A program made the translations under genes and the position numbers. Source: Betaproteobacteria bacterium (GTDB lineage Bacteria > Pseudomonadota > Gammaproteobacteria > Burkholderiales > Rhodocyclaceae). From it: a stretch of 61,722 nt of DNA. Of this stretch, positions 45,220 to 54,438 are shown in pieces (the first letter of the stretch is position 1; each line of letters starts with the position of its first letter). Location: the NCBI GenBank assembly GCA_004295105.1, contig SHNC01000073.1, positions 1-61,722 on the forward strand. The letters are read 5' to 3'. The notes under the pieces were generated by a model. It did no database searches. It was not told the DNA's origin and saw only the letters and a program-made list of their open reading frames with translations.

Positions 45220-47238
45220 ATGGAAGAGGTTGTCGGCAAACTGTGGCACCGCCTGATCACCCGTGCGGCGGGCGGGCACTACCCCAAGGCCGCAGTGCGA
45301 CTGAAGGAGGTCGAGCGCGTCGCCAGCGTGTTCTTCCGCGCGCTCGGTGGCGATCCCGGGCTGCGCGTCGCGGCAGCCACGGCCGACGTCCACGGCGCTC
45401 GCCGCAAGCTGCTGCAGCGCATCGCCGGCAGTGACGAGCGCATCGCGCGCGCCCGCATGGACAGCGCCACGCTGCGCCTGCCGCCGCAGATCGATGCGTT
45501 TCCGGACGCTTCGCTCAACCGGGACCTCTACCTGTGGCTCGCGGCGCTCGCCGCAAGCCATGCTGCCGGCGGCGGCACGATCGATGCCCCCCTCGATGAC
45601 GCGCTCCTGCCTCCTCCGGCTGCGGCGAGCGACGCGATTGCCCTCGGCCCGCCGCCCCCGGCCGACGCTCGTGCCCCGAGCACGACCGGTCAGCCCCTCA
45701 GCGCCCCGGCGATGTCCGGCGGCCTCACGCCGGCGGACCGCGAATTCCGCCTGAACCAGCTCGCCACCCTGTGCGCCCTGCAGCGCTGGCCAGGCCTCGT
45801 GCCGCGCTACCAGCGCCTGGTGGAGGCGACACTGAAGCAGCGCCCCTCGCCGGAGCGCCTGCCGCCGGCCGAAGCAGCGCGCGAGCGCGCGCTGCGCCAG
45901 GCGCTGCAAGCCCCCGGCAGCGTCGCCGCCCTGCCGCCCGTCTCGGATCGAACACCGCCGCCAATGCCGGTGCTGCTGTGGTTGAGCGACTGCTCCGGCG
46001 CCGGCATCGCCGACTCGGCCAGCGGCGCAGGCGCCGGTGCCGCAGCCGGAGGGCACAGCAAGCCGGGAGACCGCGACACCGCGCGCGAAGCGCACCGCGT
46101 GGAACGCGTCGCCACTCCGCAGGAAAAGCACGGCCTGCTGATGATCTTCCGCGCCGAGAGCCTGCTGTCGGTGGCCGAGTTCATCAAGGTCAAGCGCAGC
46201 ACCGACGACGAGCCCGACGACAACGCCGCCGACGCCGCAGCCAACCTCGAGCAACTCGCCCTGACCCGCGACGACGAGCGCGTCGCCTCCAGGGTCCGCT
46301 TCGACCTCGATCTTCCCTCTGCCGCCGAGGACGACGCGGTGCTCGGCGAGGGCATCCCGCTGCCCGAGTGGGACTACCGCAAGGGCCTGCTGCGCGAGGA
46401 CTATGTGCGGCTGAACGAACTGCGGTCCTCGCCGCACGACCCGCGCGCCGCGCCGGCGCCGCTGCCGCAGCACCTGCTGCGCACCGCACGGCACCTGCAC
46501 CGCCAGTTCGCCGCACTGCAGCCCGGCCGGCGTTGGCTGAAGGCGCAGACCGATGGCAGCGAGCTCGACCTCGACGCAGTGGTGCGCGCCGCCACCGACC
46601 GCGCCACCGGACACCATCCGTCGGACCAGCTCTACCTGTCGCTGGAAAAGCGCGAACGCGACCTCGCCTGCCTCGCGCTCGCCGACCTGTCGCTGTCCAC
46701 CGACGCCTGGATCTCGTCCGAGGCACGCGTGATCGACGTGATCCGCGACTCGCTGTTGCTGTTCGGCGAGGCACTCAGCGCCACCGGCGACCGTTTCGCC
46801 CTGTGCGGCTTCTCGTCGGTGAAGCGCGGCAACGTCCGTTTTCACCGCCTGAAGGATTTCGACCAGCGCTTCGATGACCGCGTGCGCGGCCGGGTGATGG
46901 CGATCAAGCCCGGCTACTACACCCGCCTTGGCGCCGCCATCCGCCATGCCGCCAGCCTGCTCGACGCACAGACCGCGGCGCGGCGCATCCTGCTCATTCT
47001 GTCGGACGGCAAGCCCAACGACCTCGACCTCTATGACGGCCGCTACGGCATCGAGGACACCCGGGTCGCCATCGTCGAGGCGCGCCGCCGTGGCGTGCTG
47101 CCCTTCTGCGTGACGATCGATCGCGAGGGCGCCAGCTACCTGCCCCATCTGTTCGGGCCGTCGGGCTTCGCGGTCATCCGCAAGCCGGACGAACTGCCCG
47201 CCCGCCTCCCGATGTTCTATGCCCAGCTCACGAGATGA
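45220..47238 (+). CDS. norD: NorD, VWA-domain NO reductase activation protein
   Basis: 672 residues, soluble. The C-terminal ~220 residues form a von Willebrand A domain with the metal site DLSLSTDAW (~484) and LLILSDGKPNDLDLYDGRYG (~590). The N-terminal part is helical with an Ala/Pro-rich middle. With NorQ it matures NorB. The gene starts four bases after the polyferredoxin stop, and dnr follows four bases after its own stop. Confidence 0.95.
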   Translation: MEEVVGKLWHRLITRAAGGHYPKAAVRLKEVERVASVFFRALGGDPGLRVAAATADVHGARRKLLQRIAGSDERIARARMDSATLRLPPQIDAFPDASLNRDLYLWLAALAASHAAGGGTIDAPLDDALLPPPAAASDAIALGPPPPADARAPSTTGQPLSAPAMSGGLTPADREFRLNQLATLCALQRWPGLVPRYQRLVEATLKQRPSPERLPPAEAARERALRQALQAPGSVAALPPVSDRTPPPMPVLLWLSDCSGAGIADSASGAGAGAAAGGHSKPGDRDTAREAHRVERVATPQEKHGLLMIFRAESLLSVAEFIKVKRSTDDEPDDNAADAAANLEQLALTRDDERVASRVRFDLDLPSAAEDDAVLGEGIPLPEWDYRKGLLREDYVRLNELRSSPHDPRAAPAPLPQHLLRTARHLHRQFAALQPGRRWLKAQTDGSELDLDAVVRAATDRATGHHPSDQLYLSLEKRERDLACLALADLSLSTDAWISSEARVIDVIRDSLLLFGEALSATGDRFALCGFSSVKRGNVRFHRLKDFDQRFDDRVRGRVMAIKPGYYTRLGAAIRHAASLLDAQTAARRILLILSDGKPNDLDLYDGRYGIEDTRVAIVEARRRGVLPFCVTIDREGASYLPHLFGPSGFAVIRKPDELPARLPMFYAQLTR

Positions 47239-47242
47239 CGCA

Positions 47243-48010
47243 ATGACTCACTGCGACGTTCCCTGCAAGGAAGGCCTCGACGCGATGTGGAACGCGGCCG
47301 CTCCGGTCGCCTGTCCTCCCGAGATCGAACGCCTGAGCCGGCTGCTGACCCAGGCGCCGCTGTTCAACGGCCTGACGGCGGCGGAAGTGGCGCGCATCGC
47401 CAGGGGCGTGCGCGAGGTCAAGCTGCCCAAGGGCGAGATCCTGTTCCACCGCGGCGACACCTGCACCGGCTTCCACCTGATCCTGACGGGCCAGATCAAG
47501 CTGGCCTTCACCTCCGCCGACGGCAACGAGAAGGTGGTCGAGATCCTGCGCCCCGGCCAGACCTTCGGCGAGGCGGTGATGTTCATGGACAAGCCCTACG
47601 TCGTGATGGCGCAGGCACTGACCGAAGCGCAGTTGCTGCACATCGGCAAGCAGACCTTCTTCGACGAACTGGCGGGCGACCCGCTGTTCTGCCGCAAGAT
47701 CATCGCCGGCCTGTCGCAGCGCCTGCACCACCTGATGGCCGACGTCGAAAGCTACTCGCTGCGCTCGGGGCGCGACCGAGTGGTCGGCTACCTGCTGCGC
47801 GAGGAAGAAATCCGCCAGGACGCCCCGCCCGAGGGCCGCGTCTCCCTCCGCCTGCCGACCAGCAAGGGCACGATCGCGTCCCGCCTCAACCTCACCCAGG
47901 AGCACTTCTCGCGCATCCTGCATGAGCTGAGCAGCGCCGGCCTGATCGAAGTGGAAGGACGCACGATCCACATTCCGGACATCGGCCGCCTGCGCACCAG
48001 CCTTGGGTAG
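47243..48010 (+). CDS. dnr: Crp/Fnr-family regulator, Dnr/Nnr type
   Basis: 255 residues. A cyclic-nucleotide-like sensor domain (~35-150; ILFHRGDTCTGFHLILTGQIKLAF), a dimer helix and a C-terminal helix-turn-helix (TSKGTIASRLNLTQEHFSRIL). The recognition helix carries E, S and R, as in regulators of TTGAT-N4-ATCAA sites. Dnr proteins respond to NO, probably through heme. Its place at the end of the nor operon suggests feedback control of the boxes at 38762, 42006, 54425 and 60615. The N-terminus carries Cys 4, 8 and 24 if ATG 47243 is right; ATG 47285 would remove two. Confidence 0.9.
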   Translation: MTHCDVPCKEGLDAMWNAAAPVACPPEIERLSRLLTQAPLFNGLTAAEVARIARGVREVKLPKGEILFHRGDTCTGFHLILTGQIKLAFTSADGNEKVVEILRPGQTFGEAVMFMDKPYVVMAQALTEAQLLHIGKQTFFDELAGDPLFCRKIIAGLSQRLHHLMADVESYSLRSGRDRVVGYLLREEEIRQDAPPEGRVSLRLPTSKGTIASRLNLTQEHFSRILHELSSAGLIEVEGRTIHIPDIGRLRTSLG

Positions 48011-48127
48011 GACAACGCGATCCGCGCGCGGATGGCTGCGGCCATCTATAGTGAAAGCCTGATTCCAGATGGCGTACGCGGGCCCGTCCAAAGCCCGCTT
48101 CGCGCTCACCGCTTGGCGGAGGCGCTC

Positions 48128-49837
48128 ATGGCCGGCGCATCGGCATTCCTGCAACGACGAAGGGCTCCATCGTCCCCCTCCGGGCACGCGCCTCAACCTG
48201 CTGCCGCGCGGCCGCACGCCGTTGGCGGCATCCCCCGTTTCCTGAGTGCGACACCGCCGCGACAGGCGGTCGACGACGTGGCAATGTCCGGCGTCCCGGG
48301 CGGCGGCGAGCGCCTGCCCCATCTCTCACGCCTCGAGGAGGCGTTCGGCAACCGGCACGACCTGTCCTCGGTGCGCGCCCATCAGGGCGATGCGCCTGCC
48401 GACGCCTGCGATACCTTGGGTGCCGAGGCCTACGCCACCGGTTCGTCGATCGCCTTCCGTTCCGCTCCCAGCCTGTGGCTCGCCGCGCACGAAGCCGCCC
48501 ACGTGATCCAGCACCGCCACGGCTTGGGGCCCGACGATACCTTCGACGCTGCCGACGCCCCGCTCGAACGGCAGGCCAGCGCAGTCGCCGACCGGGTCGT
48601 CGCCGGGCGCTCGGCCAGCGATCTGCTGCCGCAGGGCGAGGCGCGCACTGCCGGCAGCGACGTGCAGCGCTACACGGTCGAAGCGCTGCCGGCCGGCAAC
48701 GCTCAGGTCGGTGAAGGCCGGCAGAGCGCGCTGTTCGGTGCGCAGAGCCTGTATGCGGCGCCAGGCCTGATCAGCGGCGCCAATGCGAAGCTGCAGAAGG
48801 CCGGCAAGCAGGGTTCGCAGATCGAACTGGGCACGGGTGGCGGCTCGGTCAGCGTCGACGGCAACACGTTGAGCAAGGTCGAGCCCCGCTTCCTGACCAA
48901 GCCGGGAGGTGCCCATGCCGGTGCGGAGAAAGCGAATGCGCCCGGCGGCAAGGACACCGAGGGCACCGCCAATGGCCCGATGGCGCTGTGGACCGATTGC
49001 GGCCGCTCGTCGGCGGCGGTGACCGGCTCCACCGGCGGCGACGACCGCAGCGTGGTGTATCGCGACAACGGCGTGGTGAAGCTGGGCAAGGGCATCGACG
49101 ACGCGACCGTGTCCGACTGGATCAAAGGGGGTCCGAACGCGATGGCCAACCAGGTTTACATGGACCTGTTGCCCGGCTTCATCGCGCGCGCCGACAACGC
49201 CGCCTTCGTCGTCGAGGGCGTGCATTACGACATGAAGAGCAACACCGCCGCCGGTGCGCTCGGCGGTGCGGCGGTGGGTGCCGGCCTGGGCGCCCTGGTG
49301 GGCAGCTTCATCGGCGGCGTCGGCGCCGGGCCGGGCGCGGTGGTCGGCGGCATCATCGGCGCGATCGGCGGCGCCATCGCCGGTTCGCAGACCCAGACGA
49401 AGGTATTCCGCAAGCCGGCCACCATCGCCGAGGCGAAGACCATGTATCTCGCGCTCGGCAATGCCGGCATGGACAAGTTCGACAAGGAAGCCGGCATCAA
49501 CTTCTACGCCAACCCCGAGATCGGCGAGTCGTATTCGATGGCCACCGAGGGCGACATGCCCGGCTTCAAGAGCTATCCGGGGGAGAGCACCTGGAACTAC
49601 CACTGGGCCGGCGTGATCATGAAGGACGGCAGCGACAACATCACGCTCGAGAACTTCGCGGTGACCGCCGCCTATGCGGCGAGCAAGGGCGTGAGTTCAT
49701 GGAACTTCATCGACCGCGCCTGGAACTTCTCCATGTACGGCACCACCGACAAGAGCCAGACCTTCCACCAGGAACATCTGGCGAGCAAGACGCACGGCAC
49801 CCATGCCACTTCGATCGCGGTGCGCACCGACATCTGA
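48128..49837 (+). CDS. DUF4157 metalloprotease-domain protein with glycine zipper and papain-like C-terminus; candidate secreted effector
   Basis: 569 residues from ATG 48128 (GGAGG five bases upstream; ATG 48032 would add 32 residues without a ribosome site). Residues ~60-140 are a DUF4157 domain with zinc motif HEAAH at 121-125. DUF4157 often leads effectors of extracellular contractile injection systems and polymorphic toxins. A linker follows, then WTDCGRSSAAV (Cys 291), a glycine zipper at ~373-420 (AAGALGGAAVGAGLGALVGS and onward) able to enter membranes, and a C-terminal region with TWNYHWAGVI (His 492), NITLENFA (Asn 509) and TFHQEH. The Cys-His-Asn order recalls papain-like proteases or deamidases. 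No export signal. Function and target are not known. Confidence 0.75.
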   Translation: MAGASAFLQRRRAPSSPSGHAPQPAAARPHAVGGIPRFLSATPPRQAVDDVAMSGVPGGGERLPHLSRLEEAFGNRHDLSSVRAHQGDAPADACDTLGAEAYATGSSIAFRSAPSLWLAAHEAAHVIQHRHGLGPDDTFDAADAPLERQASAVADRVVAGRSASDLLPQGEARTAGSDVQRYTVEALPAGNAQVGEGRQSALFGAQSLYAAPGLISGANAKLQKAGKQGSQIELGTGGGSVSVDGNTLSKVEPRFLTKPGGAHAGAEKANAPGGKDTEGTANGPMALWTDCGRSSAAVTGSTGGDDRSVVYRDNGVVKLGKGIDDATVSDWIKGGPNAMANQVYMDLLPGFIARADNAAFVVEGVHYDMKSNTAAGALGGAAVGAGLGALVGSFIGGVGAGPGAVVGGIIGAIGGAIAGSQTQTKVFRKPATIAEAKTMYLALGNAGMDKFDKEAGINFYANPEIGESYSMATEGDMPGFKSYPGESTWNYHWAGVIMKDGSDNITLENFAVTAAYAASKGVSSWNFIDRAWNFSMYGTTDKSQTFHQEHLASKTHGTHATSIAVRTDI

Positions 49838-49843
49838 CCCGGC

Positions 49844-50251
49844 ATGGAACCGAACCCGCCCCGCCGCTGCACCCACGCCGACCACCTGCGCGATGCCGAC
49901 GGATGCATCGTGCGCCTGTGCGGCATCTACCGGGCGGTACCGACGCTGAAGAAGATGCCCCGCCCCGGCCGCCCGCGAGAGGAATCGATGCTGGGGGAAG
50001 TGGTCATCGCCGTGGAGGGAAGCGCCGCCGCCTACGACCCCCTCGCGCGCGAGGATGCGCCAGCCAGCGTGGCCCTCGGTGACGGTCCGCGTCCGGCGGA
50101 TGAGATCGCGGCCTTCGACGGCAAGCGGGTGGAGGTCGAAGGCCGCCTCGTGCTGCGGCCCGCGGCGAACACCGACGGCACACCGCCGGTCGCACACCGC
50201 GCGCCGCAAGCGGTGCTGCGGGCACCGTCGTCACCAGGATTGGCCGACTGA
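49844..50251 (+). CDS. Small companion of the DUF4157 protein, unknown function
   Basis: 135 residues, starting six bases after the DUF4157 gene, so almost certainly co-expressed. The N-terminus RCTHADHLRDADGCIVRLCGIYR carries Cys and His residues that could bind metal. The part EIAAFDGKRVEVEGRLVLRP looks like the end of an OB-type barrel. No signal peptide. By position it could be an immunity protein, a chaperone or a loading adaptor; I recognise no family. Confidence 0.6.
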   Translation: MEPNPPRRCTHADHLRDADGCIVRLCGIYRAVPTLKKMPRPGRPREESMLGEVVIAVEGSAAAYDPLAREDAPASVALGDGPRPADEIAAFDGKRVEVEGRLVLRPAANTDGTPPVAHRAPQAVLRAPSSPGLAD

Positions 50252-50324
50252 ATCGGACCTGCGCTACGCGACTACTCCGATGAGCGAGGACATACCGCGT
50301 TTGCCCTTGAAGCTGCCGGCACGA

Positions 50325-51512
50325 TCAGCCGGGTTTGCCATCCACCCTTGCTCGGGTCAGAAAGGGGAAATAGCGCCAGGCGTAGAGCGCGAACGCGATC
50401 GCCCACAGCGTTGCCGCCAGATGCACGCCGCCGGTGGCCGCTGCGGGAATCGCCGCCACCGTCAGCACGCGGGCGACGGCGGCGATCTGCACCAGCACGT
50501 AGGCCGCGGTCTCCACCGGCCCGGCCACCAGCATGCGCCCGGTGTGGCCCAGCGCGGTGCGGGTGATCATGCCGATGATGAGGCCGCCGGTCGCGCCGAT
50601 GGCCAGCGCATGGACGCCGGCCGAGCGCGGCAGCAGTCCCCACTGGGTAGCCGCCAGCAGCAGCAGGCCGACCGGAATCCACAGGTGCGACACATGCAGG
50701 ATCCACAGCAGCGCATTGACCCGCGTCGCCCAGGGGTTCCAGCCCCCCGCGCGCACGAACTGCAGCAGCGCGGCGATCACCGCAACCGCCGCTGCCCACG
50801 GCCCCGCCTCGCCCGCCCACAGCACCAGGGCGGCAGCGGTGAAGCCGATGGCGGTGTAGTCGAAACCCTTGTTGCGCCATTGCTTCACGCCGCGCAGCGC
50901 GTTGGCGGTGAACATCGGCACCACGCGGCCGGCAATGATCGTCTCGAGCAGCACGATCAGGCCGAGCGCGAAATGCAGCGTCTTCAGCGGATCCACCGCG
51001 ACCACGCCCAATTGCGCCAGATGGAAGGCCAGGTTGGCCACCGACAGCACGCACAACAGCCCGCCGATGAAGTAGTTGCGCTGGCTCTTCGAGCGCAGCA
51101 GCACGGCGAAGAAGATCGTCGCGCACACCGGCAGGAAGACCACGTCCGCCAGTGCCGCAATCAGATTGCCGCCGAAGGCCATCGCCAGCCTGCCGGCGAT
51201 CCACACCGCGGCCAGCACGGCGAGCGGTTTGCCGGTTGGCGTGTCGAGCCCGGTCCAGGTCTTGCCCGCGGTGAACAGGAAACCGACGATCACCGCCGCC
51301 GCGAAGCCGAAGATCATCTCGTGCGCATGCCACCAGATGCCGGGGATCTGCGTGTGCAGCACACCCGAATAGACCAGCGCCCACAGCGGAATCGCGACCA
51401 TCGAGAACATCGCGGCGAGCAGGTAGAAGGGGCGGAAGCCGAGCGCGAACAGCGAGAAGGTATCCGGTGGAATGCGATGGGTGGTCGGTTCGTCGAGTCG
51501 TATCAGTGCCAT
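50325..51512 (-). CDS. nnrS: NnrS family heme-copper membrane protein
   Basis: 395 residues with about 12 membrane helices. FSLFALGFRPFYLLAAMFSM, GIWWHAHEMIFGFAAAVI, AGRVVPMFTANALRG and LIIGMITRTALGHTGR are the conserved stretches of NnrS, whose histidines bind heme and copper. It is linked with NO stress and denitrification, and can protect iron pools from NO. It lies 89 bases downstream of nirN on the same strand. Confidence 0.95.
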   Translation of the reverse strand: MALIRLDEPTTHRIPPDTFSLFALGFRPFYLLAAMFSMVAIPLWALVYSGVLHTQIPGIWWHAHEMIFGFAAAVIVGFLFTAGKTWTGLDTPTGKPLAVLAAVWIAGRLAMAFGGNLIAALADVVFLPVCATIFFAVLLRSKSQRNYFIGGLLCVLSVANLAFHLAQLGVVAVDPLKTLHFALGLIVLLETIIAGRVVPMFTANALRGVKQWRNKGFDYTAIGFTAAALVLWAGEAGPWAAAVAVIAALLQFVRAGGWNPWATRVNALLWILHVSHLWIPVGLLLLAATQWGLLPRSAGVHALAIGATGGLIIGMITRTALGHTGRMLVAGPVETAAYVLVQIAAVARVLTVAAIPAAATGGVHLAATLWAIAFALYAWRYFPFLTRARVDGKPG

Positions 51513-51601
51513 TTTGGAGCTCTATCGGGGCGAATGAATCGCGCAACATGCGCGCGCGATGTGCGCAGGGGCCGCGCCGCCTCGGCCTCTGCGGTGGGGT
51601 G

Positions 51602-53170
51602 TCAGTGGCTGGTGCCTTCGTCGCGGGTGATCTTGTTCCACACGTTGTACTTGCCGACGGGCTTGCTCATCGGCAGGCGCTTGATCTCCTTCAGGCTCTG
51701 CGCGTCGTAGACGATCACCGCGCCGTCGTTTTCCCACAGGCTCGCCAGCGCGTAGCGGCCGTCGCGGGTGAACTCGATGTGGGCCAGCGTACGGCCGGGC
51801 TCGCCCTCGATCTCCTTCACCACCTCCAGCGTCTGCTTGTCGATGACCTGCAGGATGTGCCTGGCCGCGGGACTCATCATCGAATCGACGAAGGCGTAAC
51901 GGCTCGCCTCGTGGCTGCGCAGGAAGAAGCCCGGCCCGCGCGTCGGGATGCGCTTGACCACCTGCCAGGTCTTGAGGTCGATCACCGTGACCTCGGCCGC
52001 CTTCAGGTTGGTGCTGGCCATCACCGTCCGGCCGTTCCACGCGAAGGTGATGCCGGAGCCGAGGTGCGGCATGCCGTCGAGGGCGAGTTCGCCGATCTTG
52101 CGCCGCACGTCGAGGTTGATGACCTGGCCCTTGCCCTCGCGGCTGGCACCCATCACCTGACGGTAGTCCTGATCGAAGAAGAAGTCGTCGAGCACGTCCT
52201 CCAGCGGCGTGCGTCGCGGGTTCAGGAAGCCCGGCTTGGGGACGCCTTCCTTCATGCGGTAGTCGTGCACATAGCCGTCGAAGATCGGCGGCGCCTTTTC
52301 GTCGTAGCTGATCTCCCAGATCTCCGGGATGTCCTTCAGCGCCGCGACGAAGCTCTTCCTCGGCGCGGCGTCATACACCGCCGACACGCGCGAAGCCTGC
52401 TTGCCGTCGAGCGAAGTGGCGTCGATCACCTTCACCAGTTGGAGATCGGCGTCGAACAACACCAGATCCTGCGGCAGATAATTGGCCGCGATGACGAAGC
52501 GGCCATCGCTCGACACCGCGACGTTGCGCGTGTTGATGCCGGCGCGCACCTCGGCGATGACCTTCAGGTTCCACAGGTCGAACTTGGTGATCCAGCCGTC
52601 GCGCGACGCGAAGAACACGTAGCGGCCGTCGGCGGTGAATTTCGGCCCGCCATGCAGCGCGAAGCGGGACTGGAAGCGATGGATCGGCTCCAGCCTGTCG
52701 CCATCCAGCACGCTGACGTGATGCGTGCCGGCCTCCACCACCAGAAACAGGTTCAGCGGATCGGCGACGAACACCGGCTTGTCTCCCAGCGTCCTCGGGT
52801 CGAGGTGCTGGATGCGCGAGGCGCGGATGTCCGCCTCGGTCCAGCTCGGCGCGGGCACGACAGGCGTGTAGATCAGATCGGCGAGCGCGGCGATCTCATC
52901 CTTGCTCAACTCGCCGCCGAAGGCTGGCATCTGGGTGGCCGTGCGGCCGGCACCGATCACCTGGACCGCCTCGGCCTTGCGCAGCCGCGCCAGGTTGTCC
53001 GGCAGCAGTGCCGGCCCCATCCCGCCCAGCCGGTCCGGCGCATGGCAGCTCGCGCAATGCTGCCGGTAAAGCCTGCCGGCATCGGGCGCGTCGGCGGCGA
53101 AGGCCTGCACCGCCAGGATGGCGATCATGGCCACCACCCACAGCACGATCAGTCGGACGAAGGACTTCAT
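51602..53170 (-). CDS. nirN: NirN, cytochrome c / d1-type protein of heme d1 biosynthesis
   Basis: 522 residues: signal peptide (ending QAFA-AD), cytochrome c domain with heme site CASCHAPDRLGGMGP, and an eight-bladed d1-type propeller to the end. NirN performs the last dehydrogenation of dihydro-heme d1 and hands it to NirS. The c domain excludes NirF. The length, and the GAGRTATQMPAFGGEL stretch in the c domain, fit NirN better than NirS. It overlaps nirJ by ATGA. Confidence 0.85.
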   Translation of the reverse strand: MKSFVRLIVLWVVAMIAILAVQAFAADAPDAGRLYRQHCASCHAPDRLGGMGPALLPDNLARLRKAEAVQVIGAGRTATQMPAFGGELSKDEIAALADLIYTPVVPAPSWTEADIRASRIQHLDPRTLGDKPVFVADPLNLFLVVEAGTHHVSVLDGDRLEPIHRFQSRFALHGGPKFTADGRYVFFASRDGWITKFDLWNLKVIAEVRAGINTRNVAVSSDGRFVIAANYLPQDLVLFDADLQLVKVIDATSLDGKQASRVSAVYDAAPRKSFVAALKDIPEIWEISYDEKAPPIFDGYVHDYRMKEGVPKPGFLNPRRTPLEDVLDDFFFDQDYRQVMGASREGKGQVINLDVRRKIGELALDGMPHLGSGITFAWNGRTVMASTNLKAAEVTVIDLKTWQVVKRIPTRGPGFFLRSHEASRYAFVDSMMSPAARHILQVIDKQTLEVVKEIEGEPGRTLAHIEFTRDGRYALASLWENDGAVIVYDAQSLKEIKRLPMSKPVGKYNVWNKITRDEGTSH

Positions 53171-54375
53171 GCGTCCACCTGCTGCAGCCGGACCCACGGC
53201 GTCGTCACCACCCGCTCGTTGCCGTAGTCGGCCGCGCTGACGCCGATTTCCTCGTCGCTCAGGTAGCAGGCCGGGTCTTCCGCCCAGGGGTTGCCGGTGA
53301 CCTGCCCGGCCCGGACGCGCGAACTGCCATTGCAGATGTCGATGTAGCGGCAGGCACCACAGCGCCCCTCGAGCCTGCGCGGATGCTGCTTGAGGCCGGC
53401 GAGGAGCGGATTCGACAGGTCGTTCCAGATCTCGCCGAAGGCCCGCTGGCGTACGTTGCCCAGCGGCACATGCCACCACATGGTGTCCGGATGCACGACG
53501 CCGAGGTTGTCGATGTTGGCCACGTTGACGCCGCTGGCGTTGCCGCCCCACTGGCGCAGCTTGGCCTCGATGTGCGCGGCACGGTCGGGGAAGCGCGCGC
53601 GCACCCAGTGCAGCAGGAACACGCCGTCGGCGTCGTTGTTGCCGGTGACGAAATCCTTGTCGATGCCGCGCCGGTGCAGCTCAAGGCAGGTCTCGAACAG
53701 CAGCTCCATCGCCTCGCGCGTGGTGCGGTGGCGCGCGTCGCCGGCGCGGTGCTTGTTGCCGCGGCCGGCGTAGTTCAGGTGCGAAAAGTAGAACTTGTCG
53801 ATGCCCTCGTCCTCGACCAGCTTCAACAGGGCCGGCAGGTCGTGCGCGTTGCCTTCGGTCATCGTGTAGCGCACACCGACCTTGATGCCGCGCGCCAGGC
53901 ACCGGCGGATGCCCGCCAGCGAGGCGTCGAAGGCGCCCTGCCGGCGGCGGAAGTGGTCGTGCGTGGCGCCGATGCCGTCGAGGCTGACGCCGACATAGTC
54001 GAAACCGATGTCGTCGATGGCGTCGATGTTCGCGTCGTCGATCAGCGTGCCGTTGGACGACAGCGCCACATAGAAGCCCATCGCCTTCGCCCGCCGTGCG
54101 ATGTCGAAGATGTCCGGCCGCAAGAGCGGCTCGCCGCCCGACAGGATCAGCACCGGCACGCGTGCCGCCTTCAGGTCGTCCATGACCGCGAACACCTCGT
54201 CGGTGTTCAGTTCGCCGGGAAAGTCCTTGTCGGCCGAAATCGAATAGCAGTGCTCGCAGGTCAGATTGCAGCGCCGGATCAGGTTCCAGATCACCACCGG
54301 ACCGGGCGGATTGCGCCGCGGCCCGGCCGGCGTCGGATGGTCGAGTTCACGGATGAAATGCGAGATGCGGAACAT
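53167..54375 (-). CDS. nirJ: NirJ, radical SAM enzyme of heme d1 biosynthesis
   Basis: 402 residues. Radical SAM site RRCNLTCEHCYSI (CxxxCxxC), SAM-binding GGEPLL and a C-terminal auxiliary cluster region with RCGACRYIDICNGSSRVRA and DPACYL. NirJ removes two propionate side chains from didecarboxysiroheme. ATG 54375 has AGAGGAGAAG upstream and starts the conserved MFRISHFIREL; the longer frame has no support. It leads the operon nirJ-nirN-nnrS. Confidence 0.95.
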   Translation of the reverse strand: MFRISHFIRELDHPTPAGPRRNPPGPVVIWNLIRRCNLTCEHCYSISADKDFPGELNTDEVFAVMDDLKAARVPVLILSGGEPLLRPDIFDIARRAKAMGFYVALSSNGTLIDDANIDAIDDIGFDYVGVSLDGIGATHDHFRRRQGAFDASLAGIRRCLARGIKVGVRYTMTEGNAHDLPALLKLVEDEGIDKFYFSHLNYAGRGNKHRAGDARHRTTREAMELLFETCLELHRRGIDKDFVTGNNDADGVFLLHWVRARFPDRAAHIEAKLRQWGGNASGVNVANIDNLGVVHPDTMWWHVPLGNVRQRAFGEIWNDLSNPLLAGLKQHPRRLEGRCGACRYIDICNGSSRVRAGQVTGNPWAEDPACYLSDEEIGVSAADYGNERVVTTPWVRLQQVDA

Positions 54376-54396
54376 GGGCTTCTCCTCTATGCGGCG

Positions 54397-54438
54397 ATTA
54401 CAGCCGAGCGTCCCGCGCAAGAAAATGATGCCGGTCAA
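54397..54438 (-). promoter_or_regulatory. nirJ promoter: FNR/Dnr-like box plus -10 element
   Basis: On the minus strand TTGAC-CGGC-ATCAT (54438-54425) matches 8 of 10 fixed bases. TGTAAT (54402-54397) is the -10. A start near 54390 sets the box at -41.5 and leaves a 15-base leader that contains the ribosome site. Confidence 0.65.

Noticed and set aside
45073-47148. Minus-strand open frame of 691 codons
   Set aside because: Antisense to norD and the polyferredoxin gene, with shadow-frame composition; norD has full family features.
49244-49387. Tandem DNA repeat in the DUF4157 gene
   Set aside because: The repetitive look comes from Gly and Ala codons of a glycine zipper; there is no regular repeat unit.
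48128-50251. A complete contractile injection or polymorphic toxin locus
   Set aside because: No sheath, tube, baseplate, VgrG, Rhs or ATPase gene lies in the window; only the effector-like gene and its small neighbour can be supported.
51602-53170. Reading this gene as nirS (nitrite reductase) or nirF
   Set aside because: nirF lacks a cytochrome c domain, and the length and c-domain sequence with its position next to nirJ fit NirN better than NirS.
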